A stretch of 37,298 nucleotides of DNA from Lyngbya sp. CCAP 1446/10 (GTDB lineage Bacteria > Cyanobacteriota > Cyanobacteriia > Cyanobacteriales > Microcoleaceae). The position numbers and the translations under genes were made by a program. Location: assembly GCF_026130175.1 (NCBI RefSeq), contig NZ_JAIGNI010000158.1:1-37298 (forward strand). Direction: 5' to 3'. Shown here piece after piece: positions 25,438 through 33,451 of the stretch. The notes beneath the pieces are model-generated. The model made no database searches and was not told the origin of the DNA. It saw only the letters and a list, made by a program, of their open reading frames with translations. The number at the start of each line of letters is the position of its first letter. Positions within the stretch are counted from its first letter, which is position 1.

Positions 25438-26943
25438 CTATTTATCCGGCTGATAGCTAACAGCTACTTGAGAATATCTGCCCGTTGACAGAGTTACTGC
25501 CATCGCATTGGTAGTAGATTCGCTCCACTTCAGCAGCCACACCGGTTGCACTCCCAAGAAGAAAATGAGAGCGGCTAAGACTAGGGCTGGCATATTTTCG
25601 GAAAACTTAACCGCAGGGTAGTAAGCCGTGGCGTTGTCCAATTTTCCAAAACAGGTGCGGTTGAGCAGAATTACAAAGTAAACTGCTGTTAACCCGGAGG
25701 CTAAAATGCACAGCAAAGTCGGAATTGGAAATGCTGAAAAACTGCCTTGGAATACTAAAAATTCGGCGATAAAACCGACTAAACCGGGAATGCCGGCGCT
25801 TGCCATGCCTCCCAAAACTAACAGGGAACTTGCTGTGGGCAAACCTCGCAACGGGTTCATCAAGCCGTTGAGTACGTCCAAATCCCGCGTGCCGGCTTTG
25901 GTTTCGATGATGCCTACTAGATAAAACAGCAAAGCTAAAATCAAGCCGTGGCTTACCATTTGCCCGACTGCACCGATTAAGGCGAGTTTTGTTCCGGCTG
26001 CACAGGCGACGAGGATGTAGCCCATATGCCCGATCGAACTATAGGCTACCATGCGCTTGATATCTTTTTGGGCGATCGCGCTCAAAGCACCGTACATCAC
26101 GCTGACTGTACCAATTATCGCTAAACCGGGAGCGATAATCGACCAAGTTTCGGGAAACATCTGCAAACCAAACCGGATTAAACCGTAAGTTCCCAACTTC
26201 GCCAAAACCCCTCCCAACAGAATTGCGGTTGCTGGCGAAGCTTCGACATAGGCATCCGGTAGCCAAGTGTGCAGGGGAACTAAAGGAATTTTAATTGCCA
26301 ACCCCAGCAGCACAATTGTTAGCAGGATTAATTGCGTTTTCAAGGACAAGTCTTGAGTAGTAATCGCACTGTAATCGAAGTTTAAAGAGCCGCTCAGCCA
26401 AGCTACACCCAAAAATCCCGCTAAAACTAAAAGTCCCGAAACTGCCGTGTAAATCAGAAACTTCATCGCAGCGTATTCCCGCTGCTTGCCGCCCCAAATC
26501 GCAATCAACAGGTAAAACGGAATTAATTCTAGTTCGTAAAACAGGACGAACAGCAGCAAATTTTGAGACATTAAAGCTCCCACCACCCCCGCATTGATCA
26601 GTAAAATCAAAGAGTAATAAAGTTGGGGGCGAGCGATTTCTTCACCGGTACCATAGATTACTAATACCGTCAGTAATCCGGTTAAAACCACCAGTGGCAA
26701 AGATAAGCCATCAACCCCTAAGTTGTAGCTCAAACCTAATTGGGGAATCCAAGGCAAATATTCTTGAAATTGCAGTCCTGAATTTGTCGTATCAAATTGA
26801 GTCAGCAGCAGGATATTCAACAGAAAAACAGCAGCAGCGAAAGCGGAGGCTACTGAACGCACCCGCATCGTATTCATGTTTCCGGGCAAGAACCCGACTA
26901 CCGCAGCGCCCAACGCGGGCAACCAGAGCAAGGCACTAAGCAT
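25438..26943 (-). CDS. ndhD3: NAD(P)H-quinone oxidoreductase subunit 4, NdhD3 type
   Basis: The 501-residue protein is an antiporter-like membrane subunit with about 14 hydrophobic segments. Conserved parts include YNLGVDGLSLPLVVLTGLLT, FYELELIPFYLLIAIWGGKQ, PLHTWLPDAYVEASPATAIL and KRMVAYSSIGHMGYILVACA. The Glu in the ELELIP segment and the Lys of the KRM segment are typical proton-channel residues. Assignment to D3 rather than D1/D2/D4 rests on its cluster with ndhF3 and cupA, which together specify the inducible NDH-1MS complex. The upstream neighbour on the same strand is a beta-carbonic anhydrase gene, 107 bases away. The length is normal. Confidence 0.92.
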   Translation of the reverse strand: MLSALLWLPALGAAVVGFLPGNMNTMRVRSVASAFAAAVFLLNILLLTQFDTTNSGLQFQEYLPWIPQLGLSYNLGVDGLSLPLVVLTGLLTVLVIYGTGEEIARPQLYYSLILLINAGVVGALMSQNLLLFVLFYELELIPFYLLIAIWGGKQREYAAMKFLIYTAVSGLLVLAGFLGVAWLSGSLNFDYSAITTQDLSLKTQLILLTIVLLGLAIKIPLVPLHTWLPDAYVEASPATAILLGGVLAKLGTYGLIRFGLQMFPETWSIIAPGLAIIGTVSVMYGALSAIAQKDIKRMVAYSSIGHMGYILVACAAGTKLALIGAVGQMVSHGLILALLFYLVGIIETKAGTRDLDVLNGLMNPLRGLPTASSLLVLGGMASAGIPGLVGFIAEFLVFQGSFSAFPIPTLLCILASGLTAVYFVILLNRTCFGKLDNATAYYPAVKFSENMPALVLAALIFFLGVQPVWLLKWSESTTNAMAVTLSTGRYSQVAVSYQPDK

Positions 26944-27050
26944 AATGTGTGAACAGTGAAGAGTAAAGAATCTATTTTCTAGGTTTTAGCCATTAATGAT
27001 TTGAGAGTTTAGATGTTGACTTTACCCCAAATTATTAATCACAAATTGCA

Positions 27051-27770
27051 TTAGGAATCAGCAACAATACTGATAGCACCCGTATCTAAATCGTAGTATC
27101 CACCAACAACTTTCAGTTTGTTCTCCTCAATTAACTTAGAGATAACTGGAGATGCTTTCAACCTTTTAGCTTGCAGCAAAACATTAGCTTTTACGGCATT
27201 TTCGAGATGATCGCCCGGTTGGTTTTTCGAGCTTTCTACAGCAGGCTTAATTGAATCGACTAAACTGCCAATTTGGCCGGGAACTTCACCGCCCTTGAGG
27301 GTTGCACCTACCGCACCGCAGTTTTCATGCCCGACTACCATCAGCACTTTTGCTCCCAACAACAGCGTGCCAAATTCCAGGCTGCCCAGTTCTTCTGGAG
27401 TAACCACATTTCCGGCCACGCGACAGACGAATAAATCTCCAAATCCCTGATCGAAGATAATCTCGGAAGGAAAGCGGGAATCTGCACAGCCGAGAATAGC
27501 AGCAAAGGGTTTTTGACCTTTGGCTACTTCGGTGAGCCTGGATAAGTCTTGGTGGGGATTTGTGCGTTTTCTGTCAACAAATCGCTTGTTCCCGTCCATT
27601 AACTGTTTTAAAGCAGCATCGGGAGTCATGTCATTTTGAGCAATTGCTGGTGCCGGTGCAGCCACATCAGCGCCTAGTCGTGTTGCGAGTATTCCTGTAC
27701 CTATTGCTCCTGCTACAAATTTGAGTGAATTACGTCGGGAAAGATTGACTGGTCGGTTATTGTCTTTCAT
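27051..27770 (-). CDS. Beta-carbonic anhydrase with Tat signal peptide
   Basis: In the 239-residue protein, residues 1-45 form a twin-arginine signal (LSRRNSLKFVAGA, then a hydrophobic stretch and PAPAIAQ), so it is exported folded to the periplasm or lumen, or left anchored. The beta-CA core follows. GCADSRF holds C95 and the D97/R99 dyad, and VGHENCGAV holds H148 and C151; these give the Cys-His-Cys zinc site. It interconverts CO2 and bicarbonate. It sits between ndhF3 (104 bases upstream) and ndhD3 (107 bases downstream) on the same strand, which strongly suggests a function linked to NDH-1MS CO2 uptake. A Synechocystis thylakoid beta-CA (EcaB) has, as I recall, been linked to Cup complexes; orthology here is untested. 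Confidence 0.9.
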   Translation of the reverse strand: MKDNNRPVNLSRRNSLKFVAGAIGTGILATRLGADVAAPAPAIAQNDMTPDAALKQLMDGNKRFVDRKRTNPHQDLSRLTEVAKGQKPFAAILGCADSRFPSEIIFDQGFGDLFVCRVAGNVVTPEELGSLEFGTLLLGAKVLMVVGHENCGAVGATLKGGEVPGQIGSLVDSIKPAVESSKNQPGDHLENAVKANVLLQAKRLKASPVISKLIEENKLKVVGGYYDLDTGAISIVADS

Positions 27771-27874
27771 GTATTTGGCATTGTTGGATAGGGTTTGAAA
27801 TCTTTATTCAAGATTTCATTTATTTAAAATTTTAGGTTGTAAATGTCACCTAAAATTTTATACGTTATATCTCT

Positions 27875-29740
27875 TTACCCACCAACAATTAACGAGAGGC
27901 GAGCCAACAGAGGCCAGCTTACTAGCAGTCCCAAAAGTGCAACTCCGAACAAAATTGTCAGGGCGTAAAATTGAGTTTGACCGTTGACGTTGTATTTGAG
28001 GCTCTGTCCGCCGAAAACTGTGGCTAAACCGATTAAGTTTACGAATCCGTCAACAATATTGCGATCGATCCAGGATATGATTTGGGATATCAGACCGACT
28101 GCAAATACCACTGTGACGCGGTAAAGTTGGGCGGTGTAAAAGTCGTAGGCAAAGAAGTCTTGCACGGCTTGAGAACCAATTCGCACTGGTTTTTCCCACT
28201 TTTCGTTGAGATAAATAAATGCCCCTGCACCGATGCCGATCGCACTTGACAAAACTAACAGTCCCGCTGCTGTATAATTCAAAGTTGCCAAAGGCAGCAA
28301 TTGCCACGCTGCGAGCAAGTGCGGAACGTGCAAGGTAAATCCCATTAACACGGTCATCGGCAAGATAAAAGGCCAGGAAACTTCCGGGGAACGTTCGGTC
28401 ATTTGCTTTGGTTTGCCGCCGAAGACTAAACCGAAAACGCGCACTAAGCCAAAAGCAGTTACGCCGTTGACAAATAGCAGGATTCCTAACAGTGAAGGGT
28501 GGGTATTCCAAAGCCCGCCTGCTAATTCTGATAAAGCCCAGAAGCAGCCGAAGGGTGGAAGTCCAATCACTCCAGCAGCGCCGACAAGAAATGATATGCC
28601 GGATATTGGGCGCTTCGCCCACAAACCGCCAAGAGCTCGGACATCTTGAGTGATGCTGTTCCAAACTACTGAACCGATGCTCATCACCAACAAACCCATT
28701 GCCAAGGAATAAGCAAATATCAATGTCAAAGCTGTTTGGGTTTGTCCGGTACCGACTGCGATAAATACCAAGCCCATGTAAGAGCTAACTATATAGGATA
28801 GCGTGCGCTTGATGTCGATTTGGGCGATCGCAATTAAGGAAGCACCCACCGCCGTTGCAGCGCCTACAATAATAGTTGTCTTCAGCCCCACGGGCGACAA
28901 AGCGATGACCGGCTGCAATTTAATCAAAATCCAAGCGCCGGTTTCCACAACTACCGTGTTCCGCAAAATCGTTGCCGGCAAGGGGCCTTCCATCGCCTCA
29001 TCCAGCCACAGGTGCAGGGGAAACTGAGCGCATTTGCCCATCGGGCCGGCAATCAAAGTTAAACTCAACAGCGTCGCCACTGTGGGGTCGATGTTTGCAG
29101 TCTTAGCCCAAACTGCCAACTCGTCAAAATTCCAAGTTCCCGCCAGCGGCAGAATTGCGACTACTCCCATCAACAGAAATAAGTCTCCCACGCGCTTAGT
29201 CAAGAAAGCATCGCGGGCTCCTGTCACCACCAAAGACTGATTGAACCACAGCCCGATTAGCAGGTAAGTTCCCAGAGTCAGGACTTCTAGAATCATGTAG
29301 CTGAAAAACAGAGAGTTGGACAAAACCAAGCCACACATCCCCGCTTCAAACAGCCCCATCAGGGAAAAGAACCTCGCCCAGCCCCAGTCCATTTCCATGT
29401 AACCGATTGAATAAATCTGCGCCAGAAGGTTTAGTCCGGTGATCAAAACTGTCGCCCCGACGGTGACAGCAGAGATGTCTAAAGGAATGGTTAAGTCTAA
29501 ACCTGCTACGTTCAGCCAGGGAATGAACTGGTGTTGCGCCGGTTGGTTCCAGATTGCTGTGAGGGCGATGACGCCGTGGGCGAAAGCGAAGAAAGTTAAG
29601 ATGGCGTTGACGTAACCGGAGGGTCTAGGCCCCGTGCGGCGAGTTATTGCTGGGAACCACAGTATCGAGAGAAATGCGCCGATGAGTGGATAGCAAGGTA
29701 TAAACCAAACGGTCTGGAGTAGGATTTGAGCCATTGGCAT
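27875..29740 (-). CDS. ndhF3: NAD(P)H-quinone oxidoreductase subunit 5, NdhF3 type
   Basis: The 621-residue protein is the NuoL/NdhF-like proton-pumping subunit, with many membrane segments. Conserved motifs include FSYMILEVLTLGTYLLIGLW, DAFLTKRVGDLFLLMGVVAI, QFPLHLWLDEAMEGPLPATI and DIKRTLSYIVSSYMGLVFIA, which carry the usual proton-path Lys and Glu residues. LWLDEAMEGP in place of the common WLPDAMEGP fits the CO2-uptake F3/F4 branch. The first ATG at 29740 gives MPMAQILLQTVW; the second ATG at 29734 (MAQ) is equally plausible from the family pattern. It is the first gene of the cluster, and a 7-8-7 inverted repeat sits just upstream of the start. Confidence 0.92.
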   Translation of the reverse strand: MPMAQILLQTVWFIPCYPLIGAFLSILWFPAITRRTGPRPSGYVNAILTFFAFAHGVIALTAIWNQPAQHQFIPWLNVAGLDLTIPLDISAVTVGATVLITGLNLLAQIYSIGYMEMDWGWARFFSLMGLFEAGMCGLVLSNSLFFSYMILEVLTLGTYLLIGLWFNQSLVVTGARDAFLTKRVGDLFLLMGVVAILPLAGTWNFDELAVWAKTANIDPTVATLLSLTLIAGPMGKCAQFPLHLWLDEAMEGPLPATILRNTVVVETGAWILIKLQPVIALSPVGLKTTIIVGAATAVGASLIAIAQIDIKRTLSYIVSSYMGLVFIAVGTGQTQTALTLIFAYSLAMGLLVMSIGSVVWNSITQDVRALGGLWAKRPISGISFLVGAAGVIGLPPFGCFWALSELAGGLWNTHPSLLGILLFVNGVTAFGLVRVFGLVFGGKPKQMTERSPEVSWPFILPMTVLMGFTLHVPHLLAAWQLLPLATLNYTAAGLLVLSSAIGIGAGAFIYLNEKWEKPVRIGSQAVQDFFAYDFYTAQLYRVTVVFAVGLISQIISWIDRNIVDGFVNLIGLATVFGGQSLKYNVNGQTQFYALTILFGVALLGLLVSWPLLARLSLIVGG

Positions 29741-29748
29741 TACCTGTA

Positions 29749-29770
29749 ATTGTTACAAAAATTTAACAAT
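29749..29770 (-). promoter_or_regulatory. Candidate LysR-type (NdhR/CcmR-like) operator before ndhF3
   Basis: ATTGTTA-N8-TAACAAT is a perfect interrupted inverted repeat with the T-N11-A layout of LysR-family sites. It lies 8 bases upstream of the first ndhF3 ATG. Inducible NDH-1MS operons are known to be repressed by NdhR (CcmR) under high carbon. The site is AT-rich and close to the start codon, so chance is a real alternative. Confidence 0.35.
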
Positions 29771-30096
29771 CTGAGAATAATCTCGATCGTCAGAAGTAAA
29801 GATTTTTTGGGGTGACTGCGAGTTTCCTGTCCTTTTGAAACCGGGAGCTTCAAAATAGACTTATTAATTTTATATTAAGGATTGCCTGAAATTTTCATAT
29901 TCGCTGATTCAGCATACTTATATACAGATAAACTCTACTTATATGATGCCAAGATTCAGACGGCGGTTGAAACCTGGTTTACACAAACGATGTTTGCCTC
30001 TGCATACCCAAGAGGACAACAGAGGTCTTCAACCCGCTTTCTAGTGGGTACAAGCCTGTACAGGCGCGGTTTATACCCCCTGTCTGGTTCTAAGGA
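29771..30096. other. Intergenic region upstream of ndhF3 with a dispersed repeat
   Basis: No gene is supported. It contains the ndhF3 upstream region and one copy of a dispersed repeat at 29962-30003 (GGCGGTTGAAACC followed by ACAAACGATGT and a GCCTC/GC-rich end) that recurs at 35216-35270. A short plus-strand open frame across it is composed of repeat sequence. Confidence 0.5.
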
Positions 30097-31092
30097 TTAA
30101 AGCTGCTCAATGTCCCGTGCTGCTAAAGGCAGTGTGGCTTGTCGCTGTCCGATCGCCCTTGCTCTCACATTCAAAAGACCGATCGGCGTATTGAACAAAT
30201 CTACCAGATCGAGTTTGCAGATCATAATTTTAGCCGCAGCAATCGGTAATTCCTTTAACAACCACCTAGCCAGCCGATACAAATATTCTCCTGTGGTAAA
30301 TTCTCGCATCAAATCGACGCCGTGGAGTTCGTGCAAATATTTATTCGACTCGCCGTAGCGATACCATTGACTGTGCAACTGTTTCAGTGTACTGCGGTGG
30401 CGGTGTCGGGCGATCGCATTTTCGGCAAAATACATTTTATAGGATGTTTCCCGCAAAATCCGCCAGCACAAATCCGCATCGCCGCCACTCGTAAGGTACG
30501 GGCGAAATAAACCGACTCGTGCTAAAATCTGCCTGCGTACAGCTAAGTTTGCCGTTTGACCGTAGGGACAAAAAGGGTGAGCGAGAGTATGTTTTTGAGA
30601 TAAAGTATTGTCGCGGGCTGCGTGTTTTTCTAAGACAGTGTTACCGGGAAGGGCGAGGATTTCACCGCAGGTAATTCCTATTTCTAAGTCAGCGAATGGT
30701 TTAACTAAATTTTCCAACCATTGAGTTTCGGGGCGACAGTCTGCATCGGTAAAGGCGATGATTTCGCCTTTTGAGGCGCGAATCCCTTGATTGCGGGCGG
30801 CGTAGGAACTTTGAATCTTATTTTCGCTGAGATTGCGAATGGTGATTTGATTATTACTTCCCTTCTTACTTCCCCCCCTTAGCAAGGGGGGGACTGAGGG
30901 GGGGTTAGATGCTGCTGCTTGAAGGATGGTGGAAGTGCGATCGCGACTTTTGTTGTCTACTAAGAGATATTCTACACTGTGTGGCGGGTAAGTTTGCGAT
31001 CGCAGACACTCGATTAACTCCGGCAAATCCATCTCGCCATTATAAACAGGTATCACCACCGAAACAATCGGTAAAAACTGCTCATTGTTCAT
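30097..31092 (-). CDS. Family 2 glycosyltransferase
   Basis: The 331-residue GT-A enzyme begins with VSVVIPVYNGEMDLPELIEC, followed by SVEYLLVDNKSRDRTSTIL. It has the metal-binding FTDADCRPETQW (DxD) and the acceptor-side GGDADLCWRILRE (ED-like motif), the order seen in GT2 enzymes. It would move a sugar from a nucleotide-sugar to a glycan or lipid acceptor, probably for cell-surface polysaccharide. There is no clear transmembrane anchor. Residues about 62-80 (NPPSVPPLLRGGSKKG) are a Pro/Gly-rich insertion encoded by a palindromic dispersed repeat and absent from ordinary family members. The neighbours do not define a polysaccharide cluster. Confidence 0.88.
   Translation of the reverse strand: MNNEQFLPIVSVVIPVYNGEMDLPELIECLRSQTYPPHSVEYLLVDNKSRDRTSTILQAAASNPPSVPPLLRGGSKKGSNNQITIRNLSENKIQSSYAARNQGIRASKGEIIAFTDADCRPETQWLENLVKPFADLEIGITCGEILALPGNTVLEKHAARDNTLSQKHTLAHPFCPYGQTANLAVRRQILARVGLFRPYLTSGGDADLCWRILRETSYKMYFAENAIARHRHRSTLKQLHSQWYRYGESNKYLHELHGVDLMREFTTGEYLYRLARWLLKELPIAAAKIMICKLDLVDLFNTPIGLLNVRARAIGQRQATLPLAARDIEQL
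30861..30908. repeat. Palindromic C/G-run repeat inside the GT2 gene
   Basis: CCCCCCCTTAGCAAGGGGGG forms a strong hairpin and is followed by GACTGAGGGGGGG. Repeats of this type are scattered through filamentous cyanobacterial genomes, as far as I recall. This copy lies within the glycosyltransferase frame and is translated as PPSVPPLLRGGS. Confidence 0.7.
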
Positions 31093-31247
31093 TAATCCTC
31101 TCTACTGATTTTTGAGTCAATCAGAACTAAAGTCACTACTACGAAAAACCTCCGCAAATCGGACACGGCAATGCCGTCTCTCTACAGATGCTCGCGTACA
31201 ATCCATGTATAAACCTATTTTTCAGAATTGGTATTACCTTGAATTTT

Positions 31248-31395
31248 TGTGGAACAGGCATCTTGCCTGTTTTTTGGAGTCTGAAGTTGTTGTGGAACAG
31301 GCATCTTGCCTGTTTTTTGAGTCTAAAACGGGCAAGATGCCCGTTCCACAACTGCATTGAGTTCTTGTGGAACGGGCATCTTATTTGTTTTTTAA
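31248..31395. repeat. Four copies of a GGAACRGGCATCTTGCC repeat
   Basis: Direct copies begin at 31248, 31291 and 31366 (TGTGGAACAGGCATCTTGCC and variants, each followed by a T-rich TGTTTTTT tail). An inverted copy lies at 31325-31350. The rest of the 31093-31448 gap holds no gene. Inverted neighbours could fold into a large hairpin between the divided minus-strand genes. Confidence 0.75.
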
Positions 31396-31448
31396 CATGG
31401 TAGAAAACATCAGCTACATATGCTGTCAAGTTTATTAATAATCCGGTT

Positions 31449-32564
31449 TTAACTGTTACCAGTCAACATCAGAATCATCAACACTAACACCCCGTTAGTT
31501 AAATAAAAGATACCAACCACCTGAGTTTCCAACCAGCCGCAGAGTTCTAGATGATGGTGAAGTGGAGCCATTCTTAACAGACGCTTGCCGATGCCATCAG
31601 GGCCTTTTGTAGCTTTGTAATAACCTACTTGAGCAATTACTGACACCGTTTCAATCAAGAAAATCCCACTGATTATTAATAATATCCAAAGGCTATTTGT
31701 TAATAAAGCTACCGCACCCAAAGCACCGCCCAAAGCCAAAGCACCTGTATCGCCCATAAACACTCGCGCTGGATTGCGGTTGTGAGTTAAGAAGCCGAGA
31801 CAACTGCCGCTAATGCAGGCGCAAAAAATCATTAATTCTGGCGAAGTTGAGGCTACAGATGCGCCTAATCCCAAAAGTGCGATCGCCCCCAAGCCTCCCA
31901 TCAACCCGTCAACACCGTCGGTAAGATTAGTAGCATTGCTTTCAGCAACTAACACAAAACCCGCCAGCGGCCAAAACATAAAACCCAAAGGTAATACCCA
32001 ACCGAAAGGCAAAGCAATGTTCGTAGAAATACTTGGATTGTGTAAAATCAGCCACAAACAAAATATAGCTGCAAAACCTACTTGCAAAGCCAATTTCATC
32101 CGAGGTGAAATACCTTTATTCGACTTGCGGCGGAGGATTTGCCAGTCGTCAATCCAGCCGATGAAACCGTAAGCTAAAGTTAAAGCCGATACAGCAACAA
32201 CATCTGAGTTAAATCTAGACCAGAGTAAAGCGACTGCGACTCCCGCCGGCACAAAAAAAACTCCGCCCATTGTTGGAGTTCCAGCTTTTTTCAAGTGGGC
32301 TTGGGGGCCGTCTTCGCGAATTATTTGTCCTGCTTTTAGTTCCTGGAGTAAAGGCACGACTATATAGCCCAAACCCGATGCAACTAAGGCACAAACAGCT
32401 ATTGGCAGAAATAGCGATGCAGGCGAATTCAAAAATCTACCTGCTGATACATCTAAACCGATCGCTGCAATACAGAGCCCTAAACTCAGCAGGAGGAATA
32501 AATTCCTGCCCGTAAGCTTGAAAGGCATAGTAAAAGGGATTTTCTCATCCAAAAAGTTATCCAT
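31449..32564 (-). CDS. mraY: Phospho-N-acetylmuramoyl-pentapeptide transferase
   Basis: The 371-residue polytopic membrane enzyme forms lipid I by moving phospho-MurNAc-pentapeptide from UDP to undecaprenyl phosphate, the first membrane step of peptidoglycan synthesis. Key motifs include KAGTPTMGGVFFVPAGVAVA, IDDWQILRRKSNKGISPRMK (the DD pair), SNATNLTDGVDGLMGGLGAI (the catalytic Asp region) and APLHHHLELCGW near the C-terminus, the HHH loop that marks MraY. The ATG at 32564 (MDNFLDEK) is preferred because AGGAG lies eight bases before it. The frame stays open eight codons further upstream. It is not in a division/cell-wall cluster, which is usual in cyanobacteria. Confidence 0.95.
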   Translation of the reverse strand: MDNFLDEKIPFTMPFKLTGRNLFLLLSLGLCIAAIGLDVSAGRFLNSPASLFLPIAVCALVASGLGYIVVPLLQELKAGQIIREDGPQAHLKKAGTPTMGGVFFVPAGVAVALLWSRFNSDVVAVSALTLAYGFIGWIDDWQILRRKSNKGISPRMKLALQVGFAAIFCLWLILHNPSISTNIALPFGWVLPLGFMFWPLAGFVLVAESNATNLTDGVDGLMGGLGAIALLGLGASVASTSPELMIFCACISGSCLGFLTHNRNPARVFMGDTGALALGGALGAVALLTNSLWILLIISGIFLIETVSVIAQVGYYKATKGPDGIGKRLLRMAPLHHHLELCGWLETQVVGIFYLTNGVLVLMILMLTGNS

Positions 32565-32818
32565 AACACTCCTCAACACACACACCATTGGAGAATAAGC
32601 AATTGATAATTGGGGAATAGGGTGCGATACAGGAGATGGCGAAATTTGTTAGTTTTTCTTCCCTGTTTCCGATTGATTCCTTGACCCGCAAAAAACTGGT
32701 ACAAGCCCTAGACTTCATTAGTGGTCGATTTTCCCCAATTTTTAGACTCAATTTCGGTTTCCCGGATTTAATGTTGCAAGTGAATCTAAAATTTCAAATC
32801 GACTGACTATTTGACGAG

Positions 32819-33058
32819 TTATTCGTCCCCTGCACCTGCATCATCTTCTGCTTCTTCTTCTAAATCATCATAAGGACTGTCGTCAACTGCCATTAATTCA
32901 GAAATTTCTTCTTCGTGCAGATAGTCGGGTTCTTGGACATCCCTTGCTAAGAGGCGATTGTTAGATTCCAACCAGTCTAAAAGAGAAGATTGCTGCTTTA
33001 ATGGAATTACATCCGCAGGCAAGTGACGAGGAATTTGGCGCAGAGATGGGTTATACAT
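32819..33058 (-). CDS. DUF3134 family protein
   Basis: This 79-residue acidic protein reads MYNPSLRQIPRHLPADVIPL, then KQQSSLLDWLESNNRLLARD. It ends with a long Asp/Glu tail (YDDLEEEAEDDAGAGDE). The start and the SLLDWLES-x-x-RL-x-ARD segment match DUF3134, a short family that I know only from cyanobacteria. The function is unknown. No membrane segment or signal peptide is visible. It stands alone, with 393 bases between it and the divergent glycosyltransferase gene. Confidence 0.8.
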   Translation of the reverse strand: MYNPSLRQIPRHLPADVIPLKQQSSLLDWLESNNRLLARDVQEPDYLHEEEISELMAVDDSPYDDLEEEAEDDAGAGDE

Positions 33059-33236
33059 GATTCTCGGTTTCTAAAGACAAAGATGCGATCGAGTAGAACT
33101 AATGTTGTGCCGACTGACTGCTCCTTCGATAGAACACTTGCAAATCCGGCATTTAGCAGAGCTAAGGAATTATACCACAGACACTCTTTGGTTCCGGATC
33201 GGATAGGATGGCTTACTGATTCGGGCGATGCCCCAA
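33059..33236. other. Upstream region of the DUF3134 gene
   Basis: No gene, repeat or clear promoter box is seen. Open frames in this stretch lack coding character. Confidence 0.4.
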
Positions 33237-33440
33237 TCATGGGCCTAAGGATAACATTAAAATCCGATCTTGCCAATCCCTCTTTAGCCGTAAGTATTGT
33301 AATCTGAGACGATCGTCTTTTAAAGTATCACGGGACACCGGGCCAGCCAGCGGTTGAGCCAAAACAGTCTCCTGGCTGTGCGTCAAAGCCTGATAGCGAA
33401 TACGCTCTACCTTCTTCTTCTTCAGCCAACTCTCAAACAA
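33237..33440 (-). CDS. Possible small basic protein, divergent from the GT4 gene
   Basis: The ATG-started frame of 67 residues reads MFESWLKKKKVERIRYQALT, then DRLRLQYLRLKRDWQDRILM. It is basic and helical, and looks more like coding sequence than the overlapping frames. It begins only 11 bases from the start of the divergent glycosyltransferase gene, so the two would share a very compact promoter region. That tightness argues against it. No family is recognised, and it could be a chance frame. Confidence 0.3.
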   Translation of the reverse strand: MFESWLKKKKVERIRYQALTHSQETVLAQPLAGPVSRDTLKDDRLRLQYLRLKRDWQDRILMLSLGP

Positions 33441-33451
33441 TAAATCTCAGA

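Noticed and set aside
28050..28664. 204-residue minus-strand frame within ndhF3
   Set aside because: It lies entirely inside the well-supported ndhF3 gene in another frame.
31139..31429. Small open frames in the 31,093-31,448 spacer
   Set aside because: They are translations of the GGAACRGGCATCTTGCC repeats (ARCLFHN/GKMPVPQ peptides).
32557..32751. 64-residue minus-strand frame upstream of mraY
   Set aside because: It overlaps the mraY start, has no motif, and its composition is like non-coding upstream DNA.
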